A DNA stretch of 64,000 nt from an uncultured Spirochaetales bacterium. Its GTDB lineage: Bacteria > Spirochaetota > Spirochaetia > Sphaerochaetales > Sphaerochaetaceae. A program made the position numbers and the translations under genes. Below the pieces are notes generated by a model. It saw nothing but the letters and a program-made list of their open reading frames with translations, was not told the origin of the DNA and did not search any database. Location: the NCBI GenBank assembly GCA_944393005.1, contig CALXYO010000010.1, forward strand, positions 1 to 64,000, written 5' to 3'. This document shows, piece by piece, positions 33,507 to 42,041 of the stretch (positions are counted from its first letter, which is position 1; the number at the start of each line of letters is the position of its first letter).

Positions 33507-34198
33507 CACTTATCTCCTAAAAGAGGATCGTCGAGGATATAGCTCCTGTAGACATTGATGATAGTCGTCTCATTGTAGTGCAGAATCCTGTTGGCATTCT
33601 CATCAAAGAGGTGCACATGTCCGTGCAGCATGTATCTGGGCTTATACGTATCGAGGAAGGAAAGGAATGTCTGGAATCCTCTGTGACAGATATCTTCCCC
33701 GTCTCCGTGTCCGAAAGCCGGCGCATGCGTCACCAGAACATCAAGGTAACGGCCGTAGCGCTTCTTGTTGTATATCAGATGGGGGATGAGCTTGGCTATC
33801 CTCCACTGCATCTGCCTTTCCGTGTACTGGCTCTTACCGTAGTTGTACAGCATCGAACCGCCCAGTCCCATGATGATCAGGCCTGTTCTCTTGTCCCTCA
33901 TGATCTTGCCGTCAATCAGGTTGCCTCCGAATGCCGGCATCATCATATGCTTGCCTGTTCTTGAATACTCAACCACCGGATCAAAGCCGCCCCGCCTCAT
34001 CACCTGATCAAAGTGCTCGAGGTTATGATTGCCGTAAACATAGTAGAAATCCTTTCCGAGAACAGTCATGATGTAATCGTAGTAACGGATGGGCAGATCC
34101 CCGGCACTGACAGCCAGATCACAGTCCGCAAACAATTGTTTTGCCTGATTGGAATAGATCAATGGATCTGTTATATCCGCGACACACAGGAGCTTCAT
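33506..34198 (-). CDS. Calcineurin-like metallophosphoesterase with altered first motif
   Basis: A 230-aa metallophosphoesterase. The GD (SAGDLP), GNHN (YVYGNHNLEHF), H (LVTHAPAFGHGDGE) and GHVH (LHGHVHLF) motifs are intact. The first motif is VADITD where DxH is usual, so the His ligand appears replaced by Thr; this may change metal affinity. The substrate is unknown. It forms an overlapping pair with the ParB-like gene. Confidence 0.85.
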   Translation of the reverse strand: MKLLCVADITDPLIYSNQAKQLFADCDLAVSAGDLPIRYYDYIMTVLGKDFYYVYGNHNLEHFDQVMRRGGFDPVVEYSRTGKHMMMPAFGGNLIDGKIMRDKRTGLIIMGLGGSMLYNYGKSQYTERQMQWRIAKLIPHLIYNKKRYGRYLDVLVTHAPAFGHGDGEDICHRGFQTFLSFLDTYKPRYMLHGHVHLFDENANRILHYNETTIINVYRSYILDDPLLGDK

Positions 34199-34235
34199 AC
34201 CCAGAATGTTAGCGTATGAAGGAAATTAAGAAAAG

Positions 34236-34262
34236 CACCTGTTCACGGAACAGACAGAGGTG
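34236..34262 (-). terminator. Probable terminator of the nucleoside phosphorylase unit
   Basis: Inner stem CTGTTC/GAACAG with a 3-nt loop plus an outer CACC/GGTG, followed on the minus strand by CTTTTCTTAATTT. It lies about 115 nt downstream of the SDR gene. Confidence 0.5.
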
Positions 34263-34376
34263 AGTCAGAAGTGAAGTACAGAAAAGGAAAACAAAGATGG
34301 AGGATGCGTCTGCCGCTGCCGGCACTATTATGATGAAATCCAGGGCAGGGAATACACCGGCAGAAAACAGAATCCG

Positions 34377-35039
34377 TCAGCAAAGAGTGAAGCCGTTGTC
34401 TATTGTGATGCACTGCCCGTATATTCCCCGGCTCTGCGACAGGAAATACACAAGAGCCGCTATTTCCTCACTCTTCATCATTTCCTTTCTCACACTGTGG
34501 CTTTTCCAGTACTCTTCCAGCTGTGAACCTGAAAGCTGTTCTCTTGCGATGAGCCCGGGCTGTACGGCATTAACCCTGAGTCCGGTCTCTGCGGCAAGAG
34601 AGCGCGTATATGCACTCACGGCACCTTTTGAGGCATCATAATGTGCGGTCCTGCCGAACCCCGGATGGATGGCATTCATTGAGGAAATATTCACAATACT
34701 GCCATCCGAAGCCATGAGCAGCGGAATAAGTGCCCTGACAGTCAGCATAAGACCCCGCACATTGAGATTGAAGACCTTATCCCAGTCCTCGCATGAAAGA
34801 TCTGATGCTCCGGATTCCGTAAATACACCCGCATTATTCACAAGCACGTCAAGAGAGTCCAGCTGAGGGAAACTGATCTGTGGAGCAGAAAGATCTGTTT
34901 TGTAGACATGTTTCAGCATCGGAGATGAATAATCTTTCGTGCTTGTGCCGTAAACTTCGAAGCCATGATCATAAAACACCTTCACAACGGCACTTCCCAG
35001 ATTGGAAGAGGCTCCTGTCACCAGTACTCTCTTACCCAT
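34377..35039 (-). CDS. Short-chain dehydrogenase/reductase
   Basis: A 220-aa SDR oxidoreductase. Cofactor motif TGASSNLGSA (residues 7-16), NNAG at about 66-69 and the catalytic S-Y-K in INISSMNAIHPGFGRTAHYDASKGA. The C-terminal IDNGFTLC is typical. Substrate unknown. Overlaps the DUF985 gene upstream by 8 nt, so it belongs to the phosphorylase operon. Confidence 0.9.
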   Translation of the reverse strand: MGKRVLVTGASSNLGSAVVKVFYDHGFEVYGTSTKDYSSPMLKHVYKTDLSAPQISFPQLDSLDVLVNNAGVFTESGASDLSCEDWDKVFNLNVRGLMLTVRALIPLLMASDGSIVNISSMNAIHPGFGRTAHYDASKGAVSAYTRSLAAETGLRVNAVQPGLIAREQLSGSQLEEYWKSHSVRKEMMKSEEIAALVYFLSQSRGIYGQCITIDNGFTLC

Positions 35040-35457
35040 TGCAATACTCCTTCAGGAACGGGTACTTCTCAAGCAGGCTGGCATCAGGAGATGAATACAT
35101 GTCATCTGTGTAGTGCGGGCACATCACAGTTGTGAAAAGGGCCCATTCACCTTCTTTCAGCCTGGTCGACTGCCAGATTCCCTCTTTCACAAGGCTGTGT
35201 CTGTGACATGATGAGAGTATGCGCTTCTCACACTTTCCGCTCTTCTCATCAAAGAGGAGCTGTTCACACTCCCCTCCTTCCAGGAAAAACCACATCTCAT
35301 CACATGAGAGACGGTGGAGAGATGAAAAGCTGTCTTTTGTCACCAAGTAGTAGATACAGCCTGATGAGTATTGCGAGAACTGTGTGATGAAACGCCAGTA
35401 CCCGCCTTCTCCTTCAAGAGGAGAAAGGCCCAGTTCCTCAATTCTGCTTATTTCCAT
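35032..35457 (-). CDS. Cupin DUF985 family protein
   Basis: A 141-aa cupin_5 protein recognised by LEGEGGYWRFITQFSQ, SSGCIYYLVTKDSFSSLHRLSCDEMWFFLEGG and the closing MCPHYTDDMY. Many relatives are annotated only as cupins, some as sugar-related isomerase-like proteins. Its start overlaps the end of the phosphorylase gene by 10 nt. Confidence 0.85.
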   Translation of the reverse strand: MEISRIEELGLSPLEGEGGYWRFITQFSQYSSGCIYYLVTKDSFSSLHRLSCDEMWFFLEGGECEQLLFDEKSGKCEKRILSSCHRHSLVKEGIWQSTRLKEGEWALFTTVMCPHYTDDMYSSPDASLLEKYPFLKEYCNG

Positions 35458-36272
35458 GTCCTGACAATTTCCCTCACAAGAGCCGAGAATGAAGCCTTCA
35501 CTCTCTCTCCCGTTTCAAGAACTTCCTGATGGTTCAGTTTCTGTTTCAGTATTCCCGCTGCCATATTTGTCAGACAGCTTATGCCAAGTGTCTCAAGTCC
35601 TGCGTGGCTTGCCGCGATGGCTTCCGGTACGGTGGACATACCCACAGCATCGGCACCGAGAATCCTTGCCGCCCTTATTTCGGCAGGAGTCTCGAACTGA
35701 GGTCCTGTGAAATACATGTAAACACCTTCCCTCAACCCGATTCCGAGTCTGTCAGCAGCAGCCTTTGCAGTATTGCGGGCATTCTCGCTCCAGGTTGAGG
35801 ACATATCGAAGAAGCGGGGACCGAGCTCATCGGGATTGCTTCCTCTCAGGGGGCTTTCCAGCGCCAGCTTTATATGATCGCTGATCACCATCAGATCTCC
35901 TGCACTCCAGAGTGTGTTCACACAGCCTGCGGCATTGGTGAGGAACAGCTTTTCTATTCCCATCATGCGGAAAACCTGCACAGGATACACGCATTCCTGC
36001 ATGCTCCATCCCTCATAGAAATGGAAGCGGCCCTGCATGCACAGCACTCTTCTTCCTTCAAGCTCTCCGATCACAAGACGGCCCTTATGCCCCGGAACCG
36101 TCGAGACCGGGAAGTGCGGGATATCCTTGTAATCAATGATGAGGGCATCTTCCAGCTCATCTGCAAGATCTCCGAGTCCGGAACCGAGAACAATGGCGAT
36201 GTCTGTTTTCTCCTCCCCTGTTCTGTTCCTGATGAAAGCGCTGCTTTCCTTAAGTTTTTCAATCAGTGTCAT
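35448..36272 (-). CDS. punA: Purine nucleoside phosphorylase (trimeric type)
   Basis: A 274-aa enzyme that cleaves inosine and guanosine with phosphate. Family motifs: VLGSGLGDLADE (phosphate loop), VPGHKGRLVIGELEG, MQGRFHFYEGW, LTNAAGCVN, QFETPAEIRAARILGADAVGMSTVPEAIAASHAG. The ATG at 36272 overlaps the stop of the iscB frame (ATGA), and its GGAGG ribosome binding site lies inside the iscB end. Together with adenosine deaminase and the BmpA transporter it completes nucleoside use. Confidence 0.95.
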   Translation of the reverse strand: MTLIEKLKESSAFIRNRTGEEKTDIAIVLGSGLGDLADELEDALIIDYKDIPHFPVSTVPGHKGRLVIGELEGRRVLCMQGRFHFYEGWSMQECVYPVQVFRMMGIEKLFLTNAAGCVNTLWSAGDLMVISDHIKLALESPLRGSNPDELGPRFFDMSSTWSENARNTAKAAADRLGIGLREGVYMYFTGPQFETPAEIRAARILGADAVGMSTVPEAIAASHAGLETLGISCLTNMAAGILKQKLNHQEVLETGERVKASFSALVREIVRTWK

Positions 36273-37623
36273 AAATCCTCCGCAGGAAACCCATCAGGCT
36301 TGCCTGTGGGATGAATGCGGTCCTGCCCCGCAATGCTGTATGTGTATCCGTCCTTCCTCTGCAGGATGGTGCAGTTCTTCCAGCCGATGCCTTGCACAGT
36401 CCCGCTTGCTGTCTTGATGTTGAAGCGCCCTGTGCTCCTCACCGCCACCCTTCCGACATGGGCTCCAGCCTTCTTGCCCTTTGTCACAACCGCCTTGACG
36501 ATGTCGCCCGTCTGGAAGCCGTAGTGGGTCTTCTCCTTCGGGAAGGCTTTCCCCTTGGAAAACCATAACTGTCCATGAGCTGGCGCTGTCTCGTGCCATG
36601 GCCACAGGCCGTGACCATGAGCACTTCTTCACCTTCCCAGCCGTGGATTGCCTTCACATTCCCGACGCATGAGGCATCGAGATGATGGTCCTTCGGCATG
36701 CCCTGCCTGTCCCTGTTCCACTTCGTCCGCGCTCCTGACCAGCATGACACAGGAAGGCCGGTGGCATGGAGCTGCCTGAGGATTTCAGGGCGCACGATGT
36801 TCATCGCCGTTGCGTCCCTCAATGGAGCCTTGAGCTGGGCCTTCAGCTTCCCAAGCCTCACCGGGTCGTTCTCCAGGAACTTCTCGACAAGCATGTTTCC
36901 CTTGCTCTGGTTGCATTCGTGGCAGGAGGGGACGAGGTTGGACAGCCTGTCGCTACCACCCTTTGAGCGCGGCACTACGTGGTCGAGTTCGATGACCTTC
37001 GCTTCTGCATCACAGTAGACGCACTTGCGACCATACTTCTCATACAGATACTGCCTGATCTCGTAGCCCTGGAGTGTGCCCCTCTGGTACTCGATGCCGG
37101 AGATCTCCGGATTCTGCATCAGCTGCATGTCGAAGGACGTGTACTCGAATGCGATGGAGGAGACAGGCAGCAAAGCCCCGTACTTTCCCACCCAGCTCAT
37201 CGTTATCTGCACCCTGTGGAGCAGCGAAGGGGGAATCCATCCTCTGGGCCTTGTGCGGTTGTCGAAGCGACGAGGCCGATACCAGGTCTTCCTGCTTCGT
37301 CTGCCCCTCCTGACAGCACGGCGCTTCTCTAGGTCCAGGCGGATCTGCTGCCCCCGGTGCTTCAGCTGGGACAGGTGCAGCACATGGTCCTCGCCCTCAT
37401 CGTCTTTCCTGACAAGGGCGAAGCCCGTGTTCTGCGAGCCGGGGTCTATCCTCAGCTCCACTTCCTGCACGACGCTCTCCTCCACAGTCCTGTCCACAAG
37501 GCGGATCGTGAAGGGATGCATCTTGTGCACCCTGGCCCGTCCCTGCTCCATGAGTTTCCTCGCCCTCTTGGGTGAGCAGGGCATCAGCGGCTTCTTGTGT
37601 CTGTCCAATACGAACACCTTCAC
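36269..37623 (-). pseudogene. iscB: IscB RNA-guided nuclease with one frameshift
   Basis: An IscB protein of about 451 aa if one base is restored. From the GTG at 37623 (AAGGAG upstream): PLMP domain (HKKPLMPCSPKRARKLMEQGRARV), RuvC-I with Asp 60 (RIDPGSQNTG), Arg-rich bridge helix, RuvC-II (FEYTSFD, Glu 160), HNH (KCVYCD, LDHVVPRSKGG, CHECNQSKGN) and RuvC-III (HHLDASCVG, Asp 316). The frame breaks at about 36557 where a CCAAGGGG run has one C fewer than needed for GFPKGKAF. The C-terminal TAM-interacting part (VVTKGKKAGAHVGRVAVRSTGRFNIK) continues in the other frame to 36269. Catalytic residues are intact; sequencing error or recoding cannot be excluded. Confidence 0.88.
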
Positions 37624-37635
37624 GGCATTTCTCCT

Positions 37636-37910
37636 TGAAAAGATGGCCTTACGGCCCGTGTAACGTGGGATTTCTCCCATCTCACCTCGCCCGATGCCGG
37701 GACGCACATGGCATGGCCCGTTTCGCCCTTGTCCTCACGGTTGTCTGCTGCCATGCCTGACAGCTATGGCTCCCCTTGCGGGAGCGCCCGGAGCTGGTGA
37801 AGCACCCCGGGGTGTCTCTCTGGCGTCACCGGCATCTTGATGGCTGGTCACCCTGAGCTCTTCAAGCTCCTACCCTTGGGTAGGGGTGGGTGACTTTATT
37901 CACTCCTGTG
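37636..37910 (-). ncRNA. Omega-RNA (guide RNA) of the IscB element
   Basis: The 270 nt upstream of iscB hold no gene but many GC-rich hairpins: CCTACCC/GGGTAGG (37868-37884), GAGCT/AGCTC (37857-37871), CACCCCGGGGTG (37810-37822) and CTCCC/GGGAG. IscB elements encode their omega-RNA in exactly this position, scaffold first after a roughly 16-nt guide taken from flanking DNA. The scaffold appears to begin with GTCACCC at 37894, so the guide would be about 37895-37910. The exact ends are inferred, not observed. Confidence 0.7.
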
Positions 37911-37915
37911 GAATT

Positions 37916-37946
37916 TGAAATAAAGGGGAAGCCGTGCTCCCCCTTT
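37916..37946 (-). terminator. Terminator of the nucleoside transporter operon
   Basis: Minus-strand AAAAGGGG pairs with CCCCTTT around an 11-nt loop and is followed by ATTTC. It lies between the last permease gene and the IscB element. Confidence 0.65.
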
Positions 37947-37967
37947 TCAGATATCCGCCCGGCAGCA

Positions 37968-39281
37968 TCAGTACGGCTGTCCTGTGGCAAGCGGTGCGAC
38001 ATTCCTCTTCGATGTGAAGATGAGAACAATCAGCGTCGCGACATAAGGGAATGCCGAGAAAATTCCAGGCGGCACGACGGCAAGCGCCGGAATTACTCTC
38101 GACATGTTGGCAATCGTATAACAGAACCCGAAGAAGAAGGTTGAACCGAGAATGCCGAGAACCTTCCACTGTCCGAAGATGAGGCCGGCCACAGCAAGGA
38201 AGCCGAGACCGTTCATGCCGGATGCACTGTTGAACTCTCCTCCTACGGTTATAAGATACACAGCTCCGCCCAGTCCGGCGAGTGCGCCTGATGCCACAAC
38301 GCCTATATAGCGCATCCTGTGCACATTGACACCCGCACTGGCAACCGCGGAAGGATGTTCGCCGCAGGCTCTGAGCCTGAGACCGAAGCTTGTCTTGTAA
38401 AGCAGCAGGTAAGACAGTGCCCATATCGCAAGACCGACTATCGTGGTCCAGTATACTCTTTCAAAAGCCATGGTGCGCAGGAATATTCCAAGCCCGGCCT
38501 TCGCCAGAATACAGGACGCAAATGCAATAACCGCGAGAGTAAGATATGTCTGCCTTGTCTGTCTTTCCACCCTAGCCTTTTCTACGAATCTGATGAATGA
38601 AAGGAAGTTCTCTTTCTTCCATACCAGAGCAGAAAGCACAGATGCGATTATTATTCCTGCACATCCTGCTATGACAGGAGAAGGAATGAAAAGAGAAAGA
38701 ATCAGAGAAGGTACCGCCAGAAGCAGTGCATACAGACGCAGGCTGGTTCTGCCGAAGAAAGCGTTGAACTGAGCCTTCTTTTTTGCAAAAGAGAAACTCT
38801 GTCTTACAATAAGGAAGACGACAAAGGCGAAAATGTATGTCCACAGCAGGGCATAGAATGATTCGCTGAAAATCTTCGCGACGGCAAACGGTACGATTGA
38901 ATGCGCGATTGTTATGTTTCCCGATCCGGTCACGGTCTGGGCAAGATAGACAGTCAGTGCTGTCGACATCATGTTCAGTGCCGTACCCGAGATAACCTGA
39001 TCAGCCCTGAGGTTGATGGCAGCCACAGCATGCAGCAGCGAATATGCTGCGGTGACGGCAACGGCAACCAGCATGCCGATGATAAAGCAGATCGTCATCG
39101 GGATTTTTCCCTGCAGATAGAACATTGTGACAGCACAGCTGAAGCAGCCCATCAGCATGAAACCTTCGATACAGAGGTTTGTGACACCTGAACGCTCAGA
39201 ATAGAGGGCACCCAGAGCACCCAGAAGCAATGGAATTGTATAAATTACCGCTGCGGGGAAAATACTGTTCAGAATATCCAT
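37968..39281 (-). CDS. Nucleoside ABC transporter permease 2 (NupQ/RnsD-like)
   Basis: A 437-aa membrane permease of the BPD_transp_2 family with about 9-10 helices, including the family block LLGALGALYSERSGVTNLCIEGFMLMGCF at the N-terminus and GLGFLAVAGLIFGQWKVLGIL near the end. It is longer than most NupQ proteins because of a hydrophilic stretch around residues 160-240. ATG 39281 has GGAGG 6 nt upstream and overlaps the stop of permease 1 (TGATG). Confidence 0.9.
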   Translation of the reverse strand: MDILNSIFPAAVIYTIPLLLGALGALYSERSGVTNLCIEGFMLMGCFSCAVTMFYLQGKIPMTICFIIGMLVAVAVTAAYSLLHAVAAINLRADQVISGTALNMMSTALTVYLAQTVTGSGNITIAHSIVPFAVAKIFSESFYALLWTYIFAFVVFLIVRQSFSFAKKKAQFNAFFGRTSLRLYALLLAVPSLILSLFIPSPVIAGCAGIIIASVLSALVWKKENFLSFIRFVEKARVERQTRQTYLTLAVIAFASCILAKAGLGIFLRTMAFERVYWTTIVGLAIWALSYLLLYKTSFGLRLRACGEHPSAVASAGVNVHRMRYIGVVASGALAGLGGAVYLITVGGEFNSASGMNGLGFLAVAGLIFGQWKVLGILGSTFFFGFCYTIANMSRVIPALAVVPPGIFSAFPYVATLIVLIFTSKRNVAPLATGQPY

Positions 39282-40414
39282 CACATACCTCCTTGCACAC
39301 TTGTATCGGCGCTCTTCACATTGCTTTTGGCAATCTTTTTCTCATACAGTTTATGGAAAAGACCGTTCCACAGGTTCCTGAAAAGGACAGCTGTCGCAGT
39401 GAAGTAAATGATAACCGCAATGACAGTATCCGAAAGTTCGGGAGGGATATCGGCACCGGCGCCGAGCGAGCCCTTGCCGGCCTTCAGGATGGAGAAGAAA
39501 AGTGCGGCGAAGAACACGCCTATCGGGTTGCAGTTTCCAAGCAATGCAACCGCAACACCGTCAAATCCTTCATTGGGCATCTGGTTGCGGTAGATGACGT
39601 TTGAGTAGCCGCAGTAATATGTGACGCCTGCAAGACCGGCAAGCGCACCTGCTATCGTCATTGTTATGATGATGTTGCGTTCAACCTTTATTCCCGCATA
39701 TTCGGCACAGTACTTGTTTGACCCGACAGCCTTCAGCTGATAGCCCAGCGTTGTCTTGTTGAGTATGAAGGCAATCACCGCCACCGCCACTATGGCTATC
39801 ACAATTCCCCAGTTGATGTAACTGCGGGGGAAGAACTGAGAGAGAACCGTCGTTCTCAGGCTCTGCGCCGCCGGAACCGCAGCAGACTTTGAAGGAACTG
39901 ACGGATCAACTATGAATGCCGGAATGATCTCATAGATAAGCCAGAGGGCCGTCCAGTTGAGCATAATGGATGATACGACCTCATGCACATTGAATTTCGC
40001 CTTCAGAAGGCCGGAGATGAAACCCCACAGTGCGCCGGCAAGTGCACCGGTGACTATGATGATCACAAGATAAAGAGGACGGGGGATTCCCTGTCCGTAA
40101 TATGCCCATACTGATGCGACACAGCCGCCCACCAGCATCTGGCCGCTGCCGCCGATGTTGAAGAGGCCCGACTTGTATGCAAATGCGACAGAAAGACCCA
40201 CAAGAATAAGCTGCGTCGAAACCGCAATCGTGTTTCCGATTCTTCTCGGATCGGAAAGGGCTCCCTGTGCGATGAGCGTAATCGCATCGAAAGGGTTCTT
40301 CCCGATTGCCAGAAGAAGAACACAGCCTGCAAGGATACCTGCTATGACAGCCGAGATGGAGACAAGCAGTGTACCCGCCTTTCTTTCCTTCAGAAGAGTA
40401 TTTTTCACCATCAT
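39281..40414 (-). CDS. Nucleoside ABC transporter permease 1 (NupP/RnsC-like)
   Basis: A 377-aa permease of the same family. The signature PRRIGNTIAVSTQLILVGLSVAFAYKSGLFNIGGSGQMLVGG is clear, and the C-terminal block EGFDGVAVALLGNCNPIGVFFAALFFSILKAG matches guanosine/purine permeases. Two in-frame ATGs at 40414 and 40411 share an AAGGAG ribosome binding site. It overlaps the ATPase gene by 4 nt. Confidence 0.9.
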   Translation of the reverse strand: MMVKNTLLKERKAGTLLVSISAVIAGILAGCVLLLAIGKNPFDAITLIAQGALSDPRRIGNTIAVSTQLILVGLSVAFAYKSGLFNIGGSGQMLVGGCVASVWAYYGQGIPRPLYLVIIIVTGALAGALWGFISGLLKAKFNVHEVVSSIMLNWTALWLIYEIIPAFIVDPSVPSKSAAVPAAQSLRTTVLSQFFPRSYINWGIVIAIVAVAVIAFILNKTTLGYQLKAVGSNKYCAEYAGIKVERNIIITMTIAGALAGLAGVTYYCGYSNVIYRNQMPNEGFDGVAVALLGNCNPIGVFFAALFFSILKAGKGSLGAGADIPPELSDTVIAVIIYFTATAVLFRNLWNGLFHKLYEKKIAKSNVKSADTSVQGGM

Positions 40415-41934
40415 CCGCTCTCCTTTTCAGATTTTATGCCCGCCATCATGAGACCGACGGCATATTCATCAGTATCCCTGGTATTGACGATATCAATAAG
40501 ACGGCCTGAATTTATTACCGCTATTCTGTCGGACAGATTGAATATCTCATCAAGCTCGAAAGAGACAAGCAGTACGGCATTGCCTTTGTCACGGTGCTTG
40601 ACGAGCTCCTTGTGAATGAATTCGATCGCTCCGACATCAAGGCCGCGTGTCGGCTGTACGGCAATCAGGAGTTTTGGGTTTTCCGTAATCTCACGCCCGA
40701 TGATGGCTTTCTGCTGGTTTCCGCCGGACAGCTTGCCGGCAAGAGAATTGACTCCTTCACCGGAGCGCACATCATACTGATCGATGATCTTCTGGGAATA
40801 CTCCCTGATGGATTTCCTGTTCAGAAGCCCTCTTCTGCTGAAAGGCTCCTTGTCGAAATCCTTGATTATGAAATTGTTATACAGAGGCTGCGAGAGAATG
40901 AGTCCCCTCTTCTGGCGGTCTTCCGGTATATGACCGATTCCGCTTTCATTCCTCTCCTTGATCGACATGCGGGTTATATCTCTGCCACAGATGCTCACAC
41001 TGCCGCTCTGGATCGCCCTGAGACCGGTTATGGCCTCAACGAGTTCGCTCTGCCCGTTTCCGTCAACACCTGCGATACCCACGATCTCACCGGCATGCAC
41101 ATCAAGAGAGAAATCCTTTACACCGAGAACTTTCTTGTTGTTGAGTACATTGAGATTCTTTATCGCCAATACCGTCTCACCGGGTTCGGCTTCTTTCTTC
41201 TCAACCTTGAAATTAACCTGGCGGCCCACCATCATCGCAGCCATGTCATTCACAGACGTGGATGCGACATCCACAACGCCTACAAGCTTTCCGCGTCTTA
41301 TTACGGTGCAGCGCTGTGCAACCGCCTTGATTTCCTCAAGCTTGTGGGTGATTATGATGATCGATTTCCCTTCCTTCGCAAGAGAGCGCATGATATCCAT
41401 GAGCTCGTCAATCTCCTGCGGAGTGAGAACAGCCGTAGGCTCGTCGAATATGAGTATGTCGGCATCACGGTAGAGCATCTTGAGAATTTCGACCCTCTGC
41501 TGCATGCCGACTGTGATATTTTCTATTACCATGTCCGGATCGATATTCAATCCGTATTTCTCACTGAGTTCCTTGATCCTGCGGCTTCCGCTTTTCGTAT
41601 CAAGAAGGAATCCTCCTTCCTTACCCAGAATTATGTTCTCAGTGACTGTGTAGTTGTGAACAAGCTGGAAGTGCTGGTGCACCATGCCAATGCCCAGGTC
41701 ATTGGCATCATTCGGCGAGTTTATCCTTACTTCCTTTCCCCTGACCTTGATGATTCCCCTGTCTGCGTGGTACAGACCGAAGAGGATGCTCATCAGTGTG
41801 GACTTTCCGGCACCGTTCTCGCCAAGAATCGCATGAATCTCGCCTTCCCTCACCTGCAGCGTTATGTCATCGTTTGCCACAATTCCGGGGAATTCCTTGC
41901 GGATGCCGATCATTTCGATTACGTAGTCTGACAA
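40411..41934 (-). CDS. Nucleoside ABC transporter ATPase (NupO/RnsB-like)
   Basis: A 507-aa ATPase with two nucleotide-binding domains, as usual for the purine nucleoside and ribose-type importers. NBD1: GENGAGKST, VGMQQRVEILKML (signature variant), DILIFDEPTAVLTPQEI. NBD2: GVDGNGQSE (degenerate Walker A), LSGGNQQKAIIGRE, LLIAVQPTRGLDVGA. The start is TTG at 41934 with GGAG 8 nt upstream. A terminator precedes the gene, so the level of this and the permeases should be lower than that of the binding protein. Confidence 0.93.
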   Translation of the reverse strand: MSDYVIEMIGIRKEFPGIVANDDITLQVREGEIHAILGENGAGKSTLMSILFGLYHADRGIIKVRGKEVRINSPNDANDLGIGMVHQHFQLVHNYTVTENIILGKEGGFLLDTKSGSRRIKELSEKYGLNIDPDMVIENITVGMQQRVEILKMLYRDADILIFDEPTAVLTPQEIDELMDIMRSLAKEGKSIIIITHKLEEIKAVAQRCTVIRRGKLVGVVDVASTSVNDMAAMMVGRQVNFKVEKKEAEPGETVLAIKNLNVLNNKKVLGVKDFSLDVHAGEIVGIAGVDGNGQSELVEAITGLRAIQSGSVSICGRDITRMSIKERNESGIGHIPEDRQKRGLILSQPLYNNFIIKDFDKEPFSRRGLLNRKSIREYSQKIIDQYDVRSGEGVNSLAGKLSGGNQQKAIIGREITENPKLLIAVQPTRGLDVGAIEFIHKELVKHRDKGNAVLLVSFELDEIFNLSDRIAVINSGRLIDIVNTRDTDEYAVGLMMAGIKSEKESG

Positions 41935-41984
41935 ATCGTGTCTCCGTCAAAATTAAACAGTTATGATCAACTGTCTGACTGTGC

Positions 41985-42018
41985 TTAAAAAGGCCGCTGT
42001 AAACTAACGGCGGCCTTT
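41985..42018 (-). terminator. Terminator/attenuator between binding protein and ATPase genes
   Basis: Minus-strand AAAGGCCGC/GCGGCCTTT perfect 9-bp stem with a 12-nt loop followed by TTAAG. Partial read-through would set the excess of binding protein over membrane components. Confidence 0.85.
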
Positions 42019-42041
42019 ATCTTCATGATAATAATGAGGTC

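Noticed and set aside
36550..36565. Programmed -1 frameshift in iscB
   Set aside because: No canonical slippery heptamer and no downstream pseudoknot evident; recoding is not known for iscB. A mutation or sequence error is simpler.
40594..41931. A 445-codon plus-strand open frame
   Set aside because: It is exactly antisense to the two-NBD nucleoside ATPase gene, which has all expected motifs; the plus-strand translation has no domain pattern.
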